Below, in pieces: positions 11,553 through 22,226 of a stretch of 64,000 nucleotides of DNA. Numbering within the stretch: position 1 is the stretch's first letter; every line of letters begins with the position of its first letter. Under the pieces are notes generated by a model that searched no databases, was not told the origin of the DNA, and saw only the letters and a program-made list of their open reading frames with translations. The position numbers and the translations under genes were made by a program. The DNA is from Cyathus striatus (lineage: Eukaryota > Basidiomycota > Agaricomycetes > Agaricales > Nidulariaceae), in NCBI GenBank assembly GCA_025738555.1, contig JAOVFP010000005.1, positions 1,178,001 through 1,242,000 on the forward strand. The letters are read 5' to 3'.

Positions 11553-12877
11553 GCTGGGGAACTGTTCTTCTTGCATGGCCCTGGAGGAACAGGAAAGACC
11601 TATGTGTACAACACACTATGCTATTACCTTTGGGGGTCAGGAAAGATAGTGATTGTTGTTGCATCATCAGGGATTGCTGCTCTTCTGATTGTAGGAGGGC
11701 GAACTGCTCACTCTGTATTCAAGATTCCAATTGATATCAATAAGACATCAATGTGCAATATTGCACAGAACTCTGATCTGGCTGGGCTGATTAAGAAGGC
11801 TGATGCAGTGATTTGGGATGAGGCACCAATGCAGCACCGACATATCCACGAGGCAGTGAGCCGCACTTTCAAAGACCTTCGTCATGATGACTGAGCATTT
11901 GGAGGATGCACTGTGGTGTTTGGGGGTGACTGGCAGCAAATCCTTCCTGTGGTGGTGCGAGGGAGCTGACCTCAAATTGTGTCAGCATGCCTTCAGAGAT
12001 CTGATATTTGGGCAGACATTTCAGTGATTCACCTGCGACGCAATATGCGACTGAATGTGGACAACCCATCTGAACGAGATTTTGCTCAGTGGCAGCTGGA
12101 TGTTGGACATGGGGAGTACACGATTAATGACAGTATTCAAATACCAAACCACTTCAAGTGTGCTTCAAATACTGTGGAATCCCTTATTTCAACTATCTAC
12201 CCTGGACTTGATTCAGCTGAGGGGAATACAGATGAGTACTATGCTGAGAGAACAATTCTTTCAAGTCGGAACGATGATGTGGATGCTCTGAATCAGAAGA
12301 TTCTGTCTTCATTTCCAGGGGAGTTGGCATCATTACACAGTGCAGATAGTCTTCTGGATGATTCTGGGAATGAAGGGGAACTTCTTTACCCTCTGGAGTA
12401 CCTGAACTCGATCAATTGCTCTGGATTACCATTGGCACACTTGGAATTGAAAATAGGGTGTCCAGTGATGGTGCTTCGGAACCTGAGTGTTTCAGATGGA
12501 GTATGCAATGGAAGCCGTGGAATTGTTACACAAATACGGAATCGAGTATTGGAAGTTTGGTTATTAACTGGGGACAAGAAGGGGTCTCGAGTGTTCATAC
12601 TGCGGATAAAGATTGAACCATCATCTTCACAAGTGCCATTCTGGTTTTGTCAACACCAGTTTCCAGTTTGACTTGCATTTGCTATGATGATCAATAAGGC
12701 ACAAGGACAGTCAGTTCAACATGTTGGATTGGATCTTCGAAATGGGGTGTTTACACATGGACAGTTTTATGTTGGAGTGTCACGGGTTCAATTTGTTGAT
12801 CACCTGAAGATGATTTGGGATTCACGAAGTGAAGAAGCTGTTACAAACAATATAGTGTACCCTGAAGTATTACTTTA
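11553..12877 (+). pseudogene. Helitron Pif1-type helicase fragment (H3)
   Basis: Walker A GPGGTGKT lies at about 11577-11600 and DEAPMQH near 11818; the C-terminal motifs MVLRNLSVSDGVCNGSRG (near 12480) and YVGVSRVQ (near 12768) are present. It ends at VYPEVLL and a stop at 12877. Internal stops are TGA at 11892, 11967 and 12669. At each of these positions one of the other copies has CGA (10327, 1537 and 2239). No Rep domain is present. Confidence 0.85.
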
Positions 12878-12967
12878 AGATTTAGTTTAGTATATTGTAA
12901 ATATTGTAGTATATTTAAGTGATATTGGTATATACATATAGTGAATAAATATGTAGTAAGAAGAAAC

Positions 12968-13040
12968 AGCAGGGGGTTTGGGGGCTGTGCCCCCCAAGAA
13001 GAAAAAAAGCAGGGGTCTGGGGGCACAGCCCCTCAGCATG
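12968..13040 (+). repeat. Helitron 3' hairpin array (H3)
   Basis: Two hairpins, TTGGGGGCTGTGCCCCCCAA and CTGGGGGCACAGCCCC. They match those after H1 and H2 with compensating changes in both arms (GCAA/GCAG in the others, GCTGTGC and GCACAGC here), suggesting the stems have been under selection. Confidence 0.7.
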
Positions 13041-13045
13041 AAGAA

Positions 13046-13866
13046 CTGGGATGAAGAACAGCTAGTTACTTCACCACCTCACCACTGTCCACACCAACGA
13101 ATATGTCAGGCAAAAACATCCAACGACATCCTCAGCTTCTGCCCCAAAGGTTCAATCGCATAGCATACATCCTCTCGCCATGAATTAACCTATCATACGG
13201 ATGTCCAACGGGGCGGCGCCACCTTGGGAGACAGGAGGCTAAGAGCACTGTTGGTCTATAGTGCATATTTTGCTTCTGTGGTGTGTTGGTGATGATGTTG
13301 AGATGGTTGTGTAGATGAAATGGCAAGAATGTGATTGCCTACCTGCTCACTGAGAACTCCAACCTCAAAGATTTGCTTATCGAAGCTGTATCATCGTATG
13401 CTATTCCCACTGCTTCCTCCTTCCTCCTTCCCACTTCCCTTCCCTTCCCACTTTCCATCCTCACTTATCGCTCCTTCTACCCACACACTGACGCATGAAC
13501 AGGGACAAAGGAATAACAGAACTTGATGTACACTTCCTCTACGCTCACACAACACCCCAAACACCCTGAACATCACACGCGGCTTCGATTCTCCACACAC
13601 ATGTTCACAGGGTTCAATGGTGTAAGTCTCTCCACAGCCAGTGCACCATTGATAAGGTGACTGTTGAGTTAGGAATGGGTTTCAGAGAGTTGAGGGTTTT
13701 AGATTCGGTGAGTGCTTTTTTATCATTGGGCAGCGGAGGCTGAGAGGGTATTTCATGGCATAGGCAAAATCAATGATTAAAGGCTCGAAGGGGAGTTTGT
13801 TTTCTTTGGGGTATCTAATCTCGCAATGGCCCCCTGCGAGGAAGATCTTAGATGTATCGTTTGCTG
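13046..13866. other. block A, 5' part: segmental duplication related to 49160-49930
   Basis: Matches block D in scattered stretches, for example CGACATCCTCAGCTTCTGCCCC against 49240-49270, ATGAATTAACSTATCATRC, the pyrimidine-rich tract with ACACTGACGCATGAACAGG near 13484, and TTAGATTCGGTGAGTR near 13699. Both strands have only short open frames. It is probably the remnant of a duplicated gene and its promoter; the product is not recognised. Confidence 0.5.
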
Positions 13867-13875
13867 TGCTTGAGG

Positions 13876-14866
13876 TAGTCTCGGCTACCCATCTGTTGAC
13901 ACTCCTCCAAATCGGGATTTGAGAACATCAATGTCTGGGAAATAACGGACAGGTTTGGGAGGGGTATGCGTTCGGTGTTCTCGGGCTCATTAGGTACCTT
14001 TCCACATGCCTTTTACTCGCATCACTAAGCATTGTAATGCATCAATTTCTTTCATGTCTTCGCTTTTCTCCTCTTGTATTTGCTGTTTCCCCTTACATAA
14101 CTGCACAAATATTGGTATCTATTTGATAATTACTCTAGTAGTGTATGTATGTGAAATAAGTTTAACAATGTAGGAATGTCAGTAGAAAACTGTAGTTGAC
14201 AAAATATTTAGGTAGAGAACTTTATTCTCCTTATTTCAACTAAATGTTAGTACTTAACACACAATAAGAGGGTGAATGTTGTTGAGTCTAATGCTACCAT
14301 GTAATCTCTTCAGATGGTTGAGTTGGTAAGAGATGCCAATGGAAAAGTGAAAACACTCCTCTTCTGACACCTAGCAGATATGATATATGTTCATAATAAA
14401 TTTATTCAAGAGTGTAAGCCAAGTCATTATTATGCTCTTGTATAGATTGCATGAGAAATTAAACTCAAAATTTACATGCTTAGCTTTGGTATACTGGAGT
14501 TGGGAGCCCCAGGTGATATCACATTATTTAATGGTAGTTTTTCACAAGTTTTTATGCTATTTTATCGAAAATAAGACTCCAACGAACTTCAAAACACCAT
14601 CAGAAATAAAAGATATATTGGTTGAATACAAGAGAAACAGTATTTGTAAGCAGGAACAGTGGATAAAGAAGGAGAAAAGCGAAGACATGAAAGAAATTGA
14701 TGCATTACAATGCTTAGTAATGCGAGTAAAAGGCATGTGGAAAGGTACCTAATGAGCCTGAGAACACCGAACGCATACCCCTCCCAAACCTGTCCGTTAT
14801 TTCCCAGATGTTGACATTCTCAAATCCCGATTTGGACGAGCGTCAACAGATGGGTAGCCGAGACTA
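13876..14866. mobile_element. non-autonomous TIR element with 9-bp target duplication (MULE-like)
   Basis: TIRs of 197 bp (13876-14072 and 14670-14866, about 95 percent identical by eye) begin TAGTCTCGGCTACCCATC. The 9-mer TGCTTGAGG flanks both ends (13867-13875 and 14867-14875). Block D lacks the insert. Long TIRs plus a 9-bp duplication are the usual marks of Mutator-like elements, so that assignment is an inference. The internal 121-codon frame (14387-14752) runs into the right TIR and shows no transposase motif. Confidence 0.85.
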
Positions 14867-14875
14867 TGCTTGAGG

Positions 14876-15300
14876 GAGAAACAAGGAAAACCTATACACA
14901 ACGGGCTGGATTTTTGGCTTAATTCATCCGGCTTGTTCCCTCCCTCCTCTACTTCATTTCGTAACTTACATTCATAGGCTTCCCACCCTAAACCCCCCTA
15001 AACCCCTTAAGAAAGCCCTCTCCACAGGCTCACCCAACACCTTACAAATTCTCCTAAATTCGCATATCGACAATACCTTCCCGACCATCCCATCATTATG
15101 CTCACATGATTGGTCAAGGACGGTATACAAACCCTTCAACAACAAAGATTGGAATGCAAGTTAGGCTGGGGAGGCATGGGATAAGTGGAAGGGGAAATGA
15201 GGGGGGTATGGATGTTTTGGGTATTGTGCCTCATCGGTTGAGAAAAATAAGAAGCCTTGGAGGCTATGCAAGAACTGAGACAGTGTATTGAAGACAATAA
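14876..15300 (+). pseudogene. unrecognised gene remnant, paralogue of 50020-50442 (block A)
   Basis: Aligned to block D, the conserved run covers the AATTCATCCGGCTTGTTCCCTCC region, then CATTTCGTAACTT, then ATTGGAATGCAAGTTAGGC against 50220-50240. Conservation is best in a plus-strand reading that gives an RLxGxGxGCVDVL-like segment in block D and a GMDVLG segment here. Frame changes between the copies suggest that this copy is broken. The product is not recognised. Confidence 0.35.
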
Positions 15301-15997
15301 AAAGGGGTATACAGTGGCAAAAATACTAATGCGTGTTAGATGACCATTGTTGAAATAAGCTCATGTCCCGACACACTCTAAACTTCGTGCAGCTTCAAAC
15401 ACAACAGAAAATGGGCAATGGACACTGCCTGAATCCTAATGCAATGATCGACATGCATAGCTTTCGACGAAAGTTTGCTTTCTTAGATTAATGTCACTCA
15501 ACAATAAACCTTAGTTAACATACCAGTGCCATGGATTGCATGTGTATTCCGTTGACTCGGTTGTCCTCTACAATCACTTCTGCTAGTTGGCCTCTCTTCC
15601 AGGTTCTGTCACCTTGTAAGGCTGAGCTGAATCCAACCAAAATAAGAAATGGGCATTTCTCTGTCAATGATCATGTCGCACCGGATGCCAGGTCCTAATT
15701 CAACAAGAGGTGTGGCAACATTTCAGTTTGGTGCTGATTTGTATTGCCTACATCTCCTCTTATTGAACAGATTCCGATATATTCGAGGTCCAGCACTGGC
15801 CAAACGACTAGAAAAACTTACAAATGTTTGTAAGATGATGGGTAATGCGGTCTTGTCTTCGCTGTGCTGGCAGAGTTATATTGGGGTTGACTGCCTTTCA
15901 TTTAAATCAACGTGTTAACACATTATTTAGAGCCTATCTCAGTTCCAAGGCAGCACAATGGGAGCTACGAATTGAAAATGTGGCATTTGTGTCTTTC
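15301..15997. other. duplicated upstream segment of membrane-protein copy 1
   Basis: Related to 37314-37832 and 50890-51440. A plus-strand reading conserved in blocks C and D (IDDH..D.PTEHG.GQ.FSLVLVCIA..CPLIEQI) is only partly recoverable here (near 15640-15790). About 115 extra bases relative to block D lie at about 15880-15995. It may be an old exon or only promoter sequence. Confidence 0.4.
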
Positions 15998-16163
15998 CAA
16001 TACCAGAGTTGGCACCTCGTGACGAATCAACAAACCCTGAACGTGTGTAGTGCTCGATACATAAGACCGTTCTACAGGGTGCCTAGTGCATAACATCGCA
16101 CATCACTGACGTCGTGAATGTTAGTATTATAGGGCCTAGTATGGAATGAATTCTTATTCATTA
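15998..16163 (+). promoter_or_regulatory. conserved leader upstream of membrane-protein copy 1
   Basis: The run from CCAATACCAGAGTTGGCACC to the start codon is conserved in copies 3 (45298-45426) and 4 (51490-51624), including CTCGATACATAAGACC, a TGCATAACA motif and ATTCTTATTCATTA next to the ATG. Conservation at similar distances from the ATG points to a core promoter and 5' leader; the transcription start is not known. Confidence 0.5.
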
Positions 16164-17357
16164 ATGCGGCGTGCTATTCTATACGACATCTTCTTGTGGT
16201 TACTCCCTCTCGTATGTTCTGTAGAGCATAACTATACCATTGATGATGACTTTGGAGATTCGCTGACGAAGAAAATGCCCATTTACATCCCGGACAAATG
16301 GCAGAACCAGATGACATGTGGAGATTGCACGATTCGGCCTGACCTGTCTCAAGCTTTCATGGAAACATACACGGCCATAACTTACTACCCTTATATGAAA
16401 AATGCCTCTATAACCATAGAGTTCGAAGGTAGCCTTGATCTTTTGGAAATACTATTGAAGCTCACTGTCATGTAGGGATTGCAATATATGTGTACTTTAT
16501 TCTTTCCAACAAACAAAATTTAGGCATCGACACTTATTCAGCAGTCAACTTTACTATCGACGGTCAGATAGTCGGAAACTTCAGCCACAGTCCAGATCTT
16601 TCAACAACTGAGATACTTTATAACCAAATGGTTTTTAACAAAACTGATCTTCCAAATGGCACACATCAGCTGGTAGTGTATCTACTACTCTTACTGACAT
16701 GGATGCTTGGGTTAATTTTGACTATGCTATATACATGTATGTTGAAATTATTTTCACTGAAATTTTGTCTCTCATTTTTTTCACAGGCAAGTTACATACG
16801 ATAGTGTCTATTCCAGTGTCTCTTCATTTACTGCTACCTCAGATACCCCTGTATCTGGCTCCGGGTCTGGAATACCATCTACAACTGACGCTCTTGGTGG
16901 AGCTCTGATCAGAGGGGCTACCAGTACAGGTAACCCCACTGGATCAGATTCTCAAAACTCTGACTCCTTTGGGTCCAGACATAGAGCAGTTGCTATCATT
17001 GGAGCAACCATTGGAGGAATCATACTTACTGGTGCAGCTACTGCCTTCATTATCTGGCAAAGGCTTGGTAAACAAAAAATTAATATTGGTGTACTTACCA
17101 GTTCTAGATTTCCATGGAGAAAGGCACCAACTAGAGTGCAATCGCCATTTCTTGAACTTGGCCATACAACAAGTGAGACCATTGGTGTACCTCATGAAGC
17201 ACGTCATTTATTCTCCAGATCGGAAACCATTTTGAATGATCTTACTGTTCTGGAACATGCCATTCAAGTTTTTCATAATTATTTCAAGCGGCTAGTCTGT
17301 ACTGGTACAACGGAGTCCAGGCCGCGGCATGCTAGTGTCCACAAGCCCATTGCCTGA
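16164..17357 (+). pseudogene. secreted/single-pass membrane protein, copy 1 (2-bp frameshift)
   Basis: Three exons: 16164-16428, 16476-16736 and 16787-17357, with 47- and 50-bp GT-AG introns whose sites align with intact copy 4. The start at 16164 is preferred to the ATG at 16146 because copy 4 lacks the upstream one. The protein has a hydrophobic signal peptide, a CGDC motif, N-glycosylation sequons, an S/T-rich stalk and a TM segment AIIGATIGGIILTGAATAFI. Exon 2 is 261 nt against 259 in copy 4, because two extra bases (GT) near 16678 shift the frame before the TM. The tail ends early at KPIA without the C-terminal coiled coil. The function of the family is unknown. Confidence 0.8.
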
Positions 17358-17368
17358 TACAGCTAGAT

Positions 17369-18247
17369 TAGTGATGTGAAAATTCAGTCCAGAACTGGGG
17401 TTTGAACTTGAACCGTTCAGTTCAAAGTCCAGTCACATGATATGAACCAGACCTTAAGTCTGGTTCACAGTTCTCTTAATAGTAGATTTTCATGAACCTG
17501 TTTGGACCAGTTCAAACCAGTTTGAACCAATTTTTAATACTACAAATTTCCTGAGATAAAAGATGACTATTTTTGTGTTCAATGGAATGAAGAACAGTAT
17601 CAAGAAGGAATGAAATGGCTTGAAGGTGTTGTAAGTAAATATGTAATAGCTGTTATTCTTTTTATTAACTAACATCTTTGTATAGTTTGACAAGCATTAT
17701 AGGCTACTAGAATCAATTAATTCCTTGTCTAATGATTCAGCTTAAGGTGGGTATGGTTTTGCAATCTTTATGTATTTAATGACTAACTATTGTCTCTCAG
17801 CTAAGAATATAGCATCATCAAGCAAAGCAGCCCCAAGAATGTATGGTAGTGCGATACTAAGGAGGATGATCCAGACTTTGTAGCTAATGAATTTTAGTTT
17901 AAAGTTGTAAACTCATAACTTTCAATTTAGCTATAAGTTCTTTCATCTATTTGATTCATTTTTCTATTGTTAGGTGTACACAACTTCTACTATATTCTAC
18001 TAGTGTATTTACAATACATTTTAACTCTGTCATTTGGATTAACACAAATTAACAGTGAAATAAAAAAAATAGTTGAAGGGTCCAGTTCAAAGTTTGAACC
18101 TACTCTGAACTGAAACTGAACCTACATGAACCTGAACTGTAAGTCCAGTTCAAAGTTCAGAAATTTGGCTGAACCAAACCTAAGGTTCAGTCCTAGGTTC
18201 TAAAAAAATGGTAATGAACTGGACTGAACTGGACTTTCTCATCACTA
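17369..18247. mobile_element. hAT-type MITE
   Basis: Ends are TAGTGATGTGAAAATTCAGT and the inverse of TAGTGATGAGAAAGTCCAGT, followed by many inverted and direct GGTTCA/GAACTGGAC motifs in the outer 200 bp on each side. Flanks are AGCTAGAT (17361-17368) and GGCTAGAT (18248-18255), an 8-bp duplication with one change. An 8-bp duplication and TAG.G termini fit the hAT superfamily. No transposase frame is present. Confidence 0.8.
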
Positions 18248-20619
18248 GGCTAGATTCAGCTTGGCTGTACTGGATGTTTTACCTTGTAGAGTAGGAATGG
18301 AATAGATTATTTTTGTCTTATTAGGCTGATTTAAGACATAGGATACTCCTTGCTGAAATCCAGCACCCTTATGTAAGCTAATTACATAAGCGCCAAGAGC
18401 GGCCAAATTTCAGGTTTGGGAAAAAGAAAATTATAGTTGTTGGAAAACATCAACTGTAAGTTACATATTCATCTCTGCAACCTCCTTACGTATCAGAGCT
18501 ACCATTTGTGGAGGTAATGTTTGGTGTCCATGGTATTTCTTGTTGGCCCAAGCTGCCTCTGCACCATTCAGTCCTTTTTGATATGCATAAATAAATTTGG
18601 AGGCTCGGTTTGCATATCTGCAACAAATAAGTAGTTAGTATAAATTCAAGCAGGTGCAGAAAAAAGATAAAGACCGGATAATTTGAATATGTGGTATATC
18701 ATTCAAACACTTTAGAACATTTTGTATCATAGTATTTTGACCTGAAGTTTGTGTGGTGTTGCAATACTGAAATTTTGCAGCACCCCAATACTGCTCTATG
18801 AAATTCAATTCACAGTGATACTTTGGGTAAAAGTCACAGATATGACCATGCAAAGTAATAAGTTCTTCTAATTGAGACTTCTGATTGATGAAGTCAGACT
18901 GTGTGAAAAGAAGCCGCCTGCAACAGCAGTTGGTTTGACCAGGCTCACAGCAGAAATCTTTGCACTGAGCATGCAATCCACTGTCTGGCCACAAGCCACA
19001 CTCACAGATGATTTGTTCCATGCCCTTGAACCATCCTGGCATGGTAGGGTGCTCATCATCATAATACAAGGCTTGTATCTCCCCATTTTCTAGAGTGGCA
19101 TTACACATCTGAGGACCATCTTTATAATGTGTCCAGTTTTTAGATGGACCTTTTGGCATCTTTCTTGCAGAAAGGGCATCAGGTGCACACTTCTGGTGAC
19201 TTGGAGCATTGTCAAATAAAAAAAGACCTGTTGCAAGGCCATTAGTTTTTGCCTCAAAGACATCAATTGCATGATCAGTCTGTTTTACTAAATCATCTGC
19301 ACTGAAATATCCATCACGTTCTTTACCCGCTCTGAAGACAACATGAGAGTCCATGACCTCACCTGTTTCTCTAAATAGAAATAAACCAAAAATGGATGGA
19401 TCAAACCAATAAGCTGGGACTTACTGATCTGTGTGAACAAGCCTGCCCCATTCTCATGTCAGAAATTCTGATATTATAACAGAAGTCCCCTCTCCTTTCC
19501 TCTGTGGTGTTGCCTTCTGGCTCTTATGAGTCCAGCACATCTTTCTCCTGTCATTTTCATAAAAAGTTGATTCATCATGGGTGACAAGAATTAGACGGAA
19601 GCATTGTCCAGGTGGAACAGGAAATCCTTTTGGTATGTAAATGATATTCCCATTGTTGTCAAGCCCATACATTCTCTTTTCATAGCCTTCCCATCAGTTT
19701 GAAAATTTGTCACGGTATTCAATGTTATCTGGCCTTTCATGACTGTCAACATACATGTCATTTTTTAGTTTGCTGTAACACCAATCATGCATGTCCAGCC
19801 AATGTGTGGCAGAACTCAAGCTTATCGTCTTCTTCTTTATGCACATGTCCTCAATCTTTGCTTGCATCTCCTCTGAGTTTGCAATGAAGTCAACAATATC
19901 TTGTGCACATATATATCCACTTTTTGCCTTTTCTTGCAGATGGATTTGAATTTCCTGTGAAAAGTCTTCATCTTGAAGAATGGTGGACCGTATTTTGTTG
20001 TAGTAATGATGTGGGAGTGTTTGTAGGTTACTATCCAGATATTGGTGCAACCAGGTACATATGTTTCGAGCATGTGCTTCTCCATGGCCTTGAGAGTGTG
20101 ATGCTATTAATGAAGCCTCACGCCAGGTATAGCTGAGATTTGAATTGAGATATAGGTTGAGCATTCCAAGCATGCCCACCAGACGAGTATGAAAGAAGAC
20201 ATCAAAGGTTTTGTCTTTACTTTTTACTGTAAGTGCTGCTCGTGCTCACTTTAGCTTGGGGTAATCCTTTCGGTTCTCCAGCTTCTTATCTGTTGCAGTA
20301 GCAATTGTGCTATCTACAGGCTGTTCACCTGCATGTAGACCACACAACATCTCTTCAGCCGTTTTCCATGTGTTCTCAACTGGAACAGCTTGAGTTGCCA
20401 TCTCAGGAGTTGCATGACTCAGATGCATCTCAGAGCCTGTCCCCACAATGCTTTCAACACTGGAATGGATCTCAGGTGTGTGTATTTGTTCCTTTTAGCT
20501 CTGTTAATGACAATATACAGAATTCTGAACTCCAACACACCTGCTCAATCATGTCCTCAGTCTCATTGTGCTCGCAAACTTGCTCCACTGCCTCAACCTC
20601 CTTTATGTGAGGTCATTAC

Positions 20620-22226
20620 ACTCCTCCACGAAATCATGTAGACTCCATGTAGATTCCACCTGGACTCCAGGACTCTACCTGGACTCTACTTGGACTTCAC
20701 TTGGACTCTACTTGGACTCTACTTGGACTTCACCTGGACTTTACATATAGAAAATAATAGACTCTACATAGAGTTCAGGTGGACTCCAGGTGTGAGCTGG
20801 ACTGCACCTGGAGTCCACTAGACTCAAGCAACTGGACTCCACCTGGACTCCACCTGGATTCTACCTGGACTCTACTTGGACTTTAGTAGAATCAAGCACC
20901 TAGACTGAACCTGGACTCTACATGGACTCTACCTGGACTCTACCTGGACTTTAGTAGAATCAAGTAACTAGACTGAACCTGGACTCTACATGGACTCTAC
21001 CTGGACTCTACCTGGACTTTAGCAGAATCAAGTAACTAGACTGAACCTGGACTCTACATGGACTCTACCTGGACTCTACCTGGACTTTAGTAGAATCAAG
21101 TAACTAGACTGAACCTGAACTCTACATGAACTCTACCTGGACTCTACTTGGACTTTAGTAAACTCAAGCACCTAGACTGAACCTGGATTCTACATGGATT
21201 CTACCTGAACTCTACCTGGACTCTACCTGGACTTTAGTAAACTCAAGCACCTAGACTGAACCTGGACTCTACATGGATTCTACCTAGACTCTACCTGGAC
21301 TCTACCTGGACTTTAGTAAACTCAAGCACCTAGACTGAACCTGGACTCTACATGGACTCTACATGGACTCTACCTGGACTCTACCTGGACTTTAGTAGAA
21401 TCAAGTAACTAGACTGAACCTGAACTCTACATGGACTCTACCTGGACTCTACCTGGACTTTAACCTGGAATCTACCTGAACTTTAGTAAACTCAAGTTCA
21501 GTAGAGTCCAGGTAGTCCATGTAGAGTCTAGGTAGAGTCCTTACTCTACCTAGACTCTACCTGGACTCCACCTGGACTCTACCTGGACTCAAGCAATTGG
21601 ACTCTACCTAGACTCTACATGGACTCTACCTGGACACTACCTGGTCTCCACTGAACTCAAGTGTATAAGCTGTATCTAGACTCTATTGTCATAGTTGTAA
21701 CGTGTTTCCCACAGTCATCATACTTGTCACACATGTGTGAAAGTGTGACATGTTGGAAAATGTTGGAAAAGTGTGACATATTGAAAAATGTTAGAAAAAG
21801 TGTGGTGCCTAAGCTGCATGTAGACTCTATTGTTACATGTGTGTGAAAGTGTGACATGTTGAAAAATGTTGGAAAAAGCGTGACATGTGTGACAAGCGTG
21901 GGAAAAGTGTGACATGTTCGAAAAGTGTGGCAAGTGTGATGATTGTGATATGTGACATTTTTTTCGAACATGTCACACTTTTCCCACGCTTGTCACACAT
22001 GTCACGCTTTTTCCAACATTTTTCAACATGTCACACTTTCACACACATGTAACAATAGAGTCTACATACAGCTTAGGCACTTGAGTCCAGGTAGAGTCCA
22101 GGTGGAGTCCAGGTAGAGTCCAGGTGGAGTCCAGGTGAAGTCCAGGTAGAGTCCAGGTGGAGTCCACCTGGAGTCCACCTGGAGTCCTGGACTCTACCCG
22201 GAGTCCACCTGATCTCGTGGAGGAGT
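20620..22226. mobile_element. minisatellite-bearing TIR element within the transposase gene
   Basis: Outer ends are inverted: ACTCCTCCACGAAATCATGT on the left and the inverse of ACTCCTCCACGAGATCAGGT on the right. Between them lie about 75 copies of a TGGACTCTACC-type unit, arranged in higher-order units of about 70 bp that include a TTTAGTAGAATCAAGTAACT segment. Unit orientation flips to the complementary strand after about 21495. A 120-bp-arm palindrome is embedded. No clear target duplication was found. Confidence 0.65.
21805..22080. repeat. 120-bp-arm palindrome (hairpin) inside the minisatellite
   Basis: Left arm 21805-21924 and right arm 21961-22080 are reverse complements with only an isolated difference (GCTGCATG against GCTGTATG), around a 36-bp loop. 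The arms are built from TGTGACATGTTGRAAAAATG units, a different minisatellite from the flanks. It could be a nested foldback element or a product of fork template switching. Confidence 0.85.

Larger units (their letters stand above)
11553..13045 (+). mobile_element. Helitron fragment H3, helicase half only
   Basis: Starts abruptly at CTGGGGAACTGTTCTTC, the helicase sequence just before Walker A, joined directly to the truncated 3' tail of H2. It ends at about 13045, after two tail hairpins and GATGAAGAA, where block A begins. The head-to-tail arrangement could come from unequal recombination between tandem Helitrons or from read-through and aberrant termination. Confidence 0.8.

Noticed and set aside
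1..12877. Classical ascomycete-type RIP (CpA context)
   Set aside because: The informative changes are CGA to TGA or CAA, i.e. at CpG, and many CpA sites are intact in all copies.
16429..16475. ORF end GSLDLLEILLKLTVM as the real C terminus of exon 1
   Set aside because: It is read-through of a 47-bp intron conserved in four copies; splicing joins EFEG to IAIYVYF in frame.
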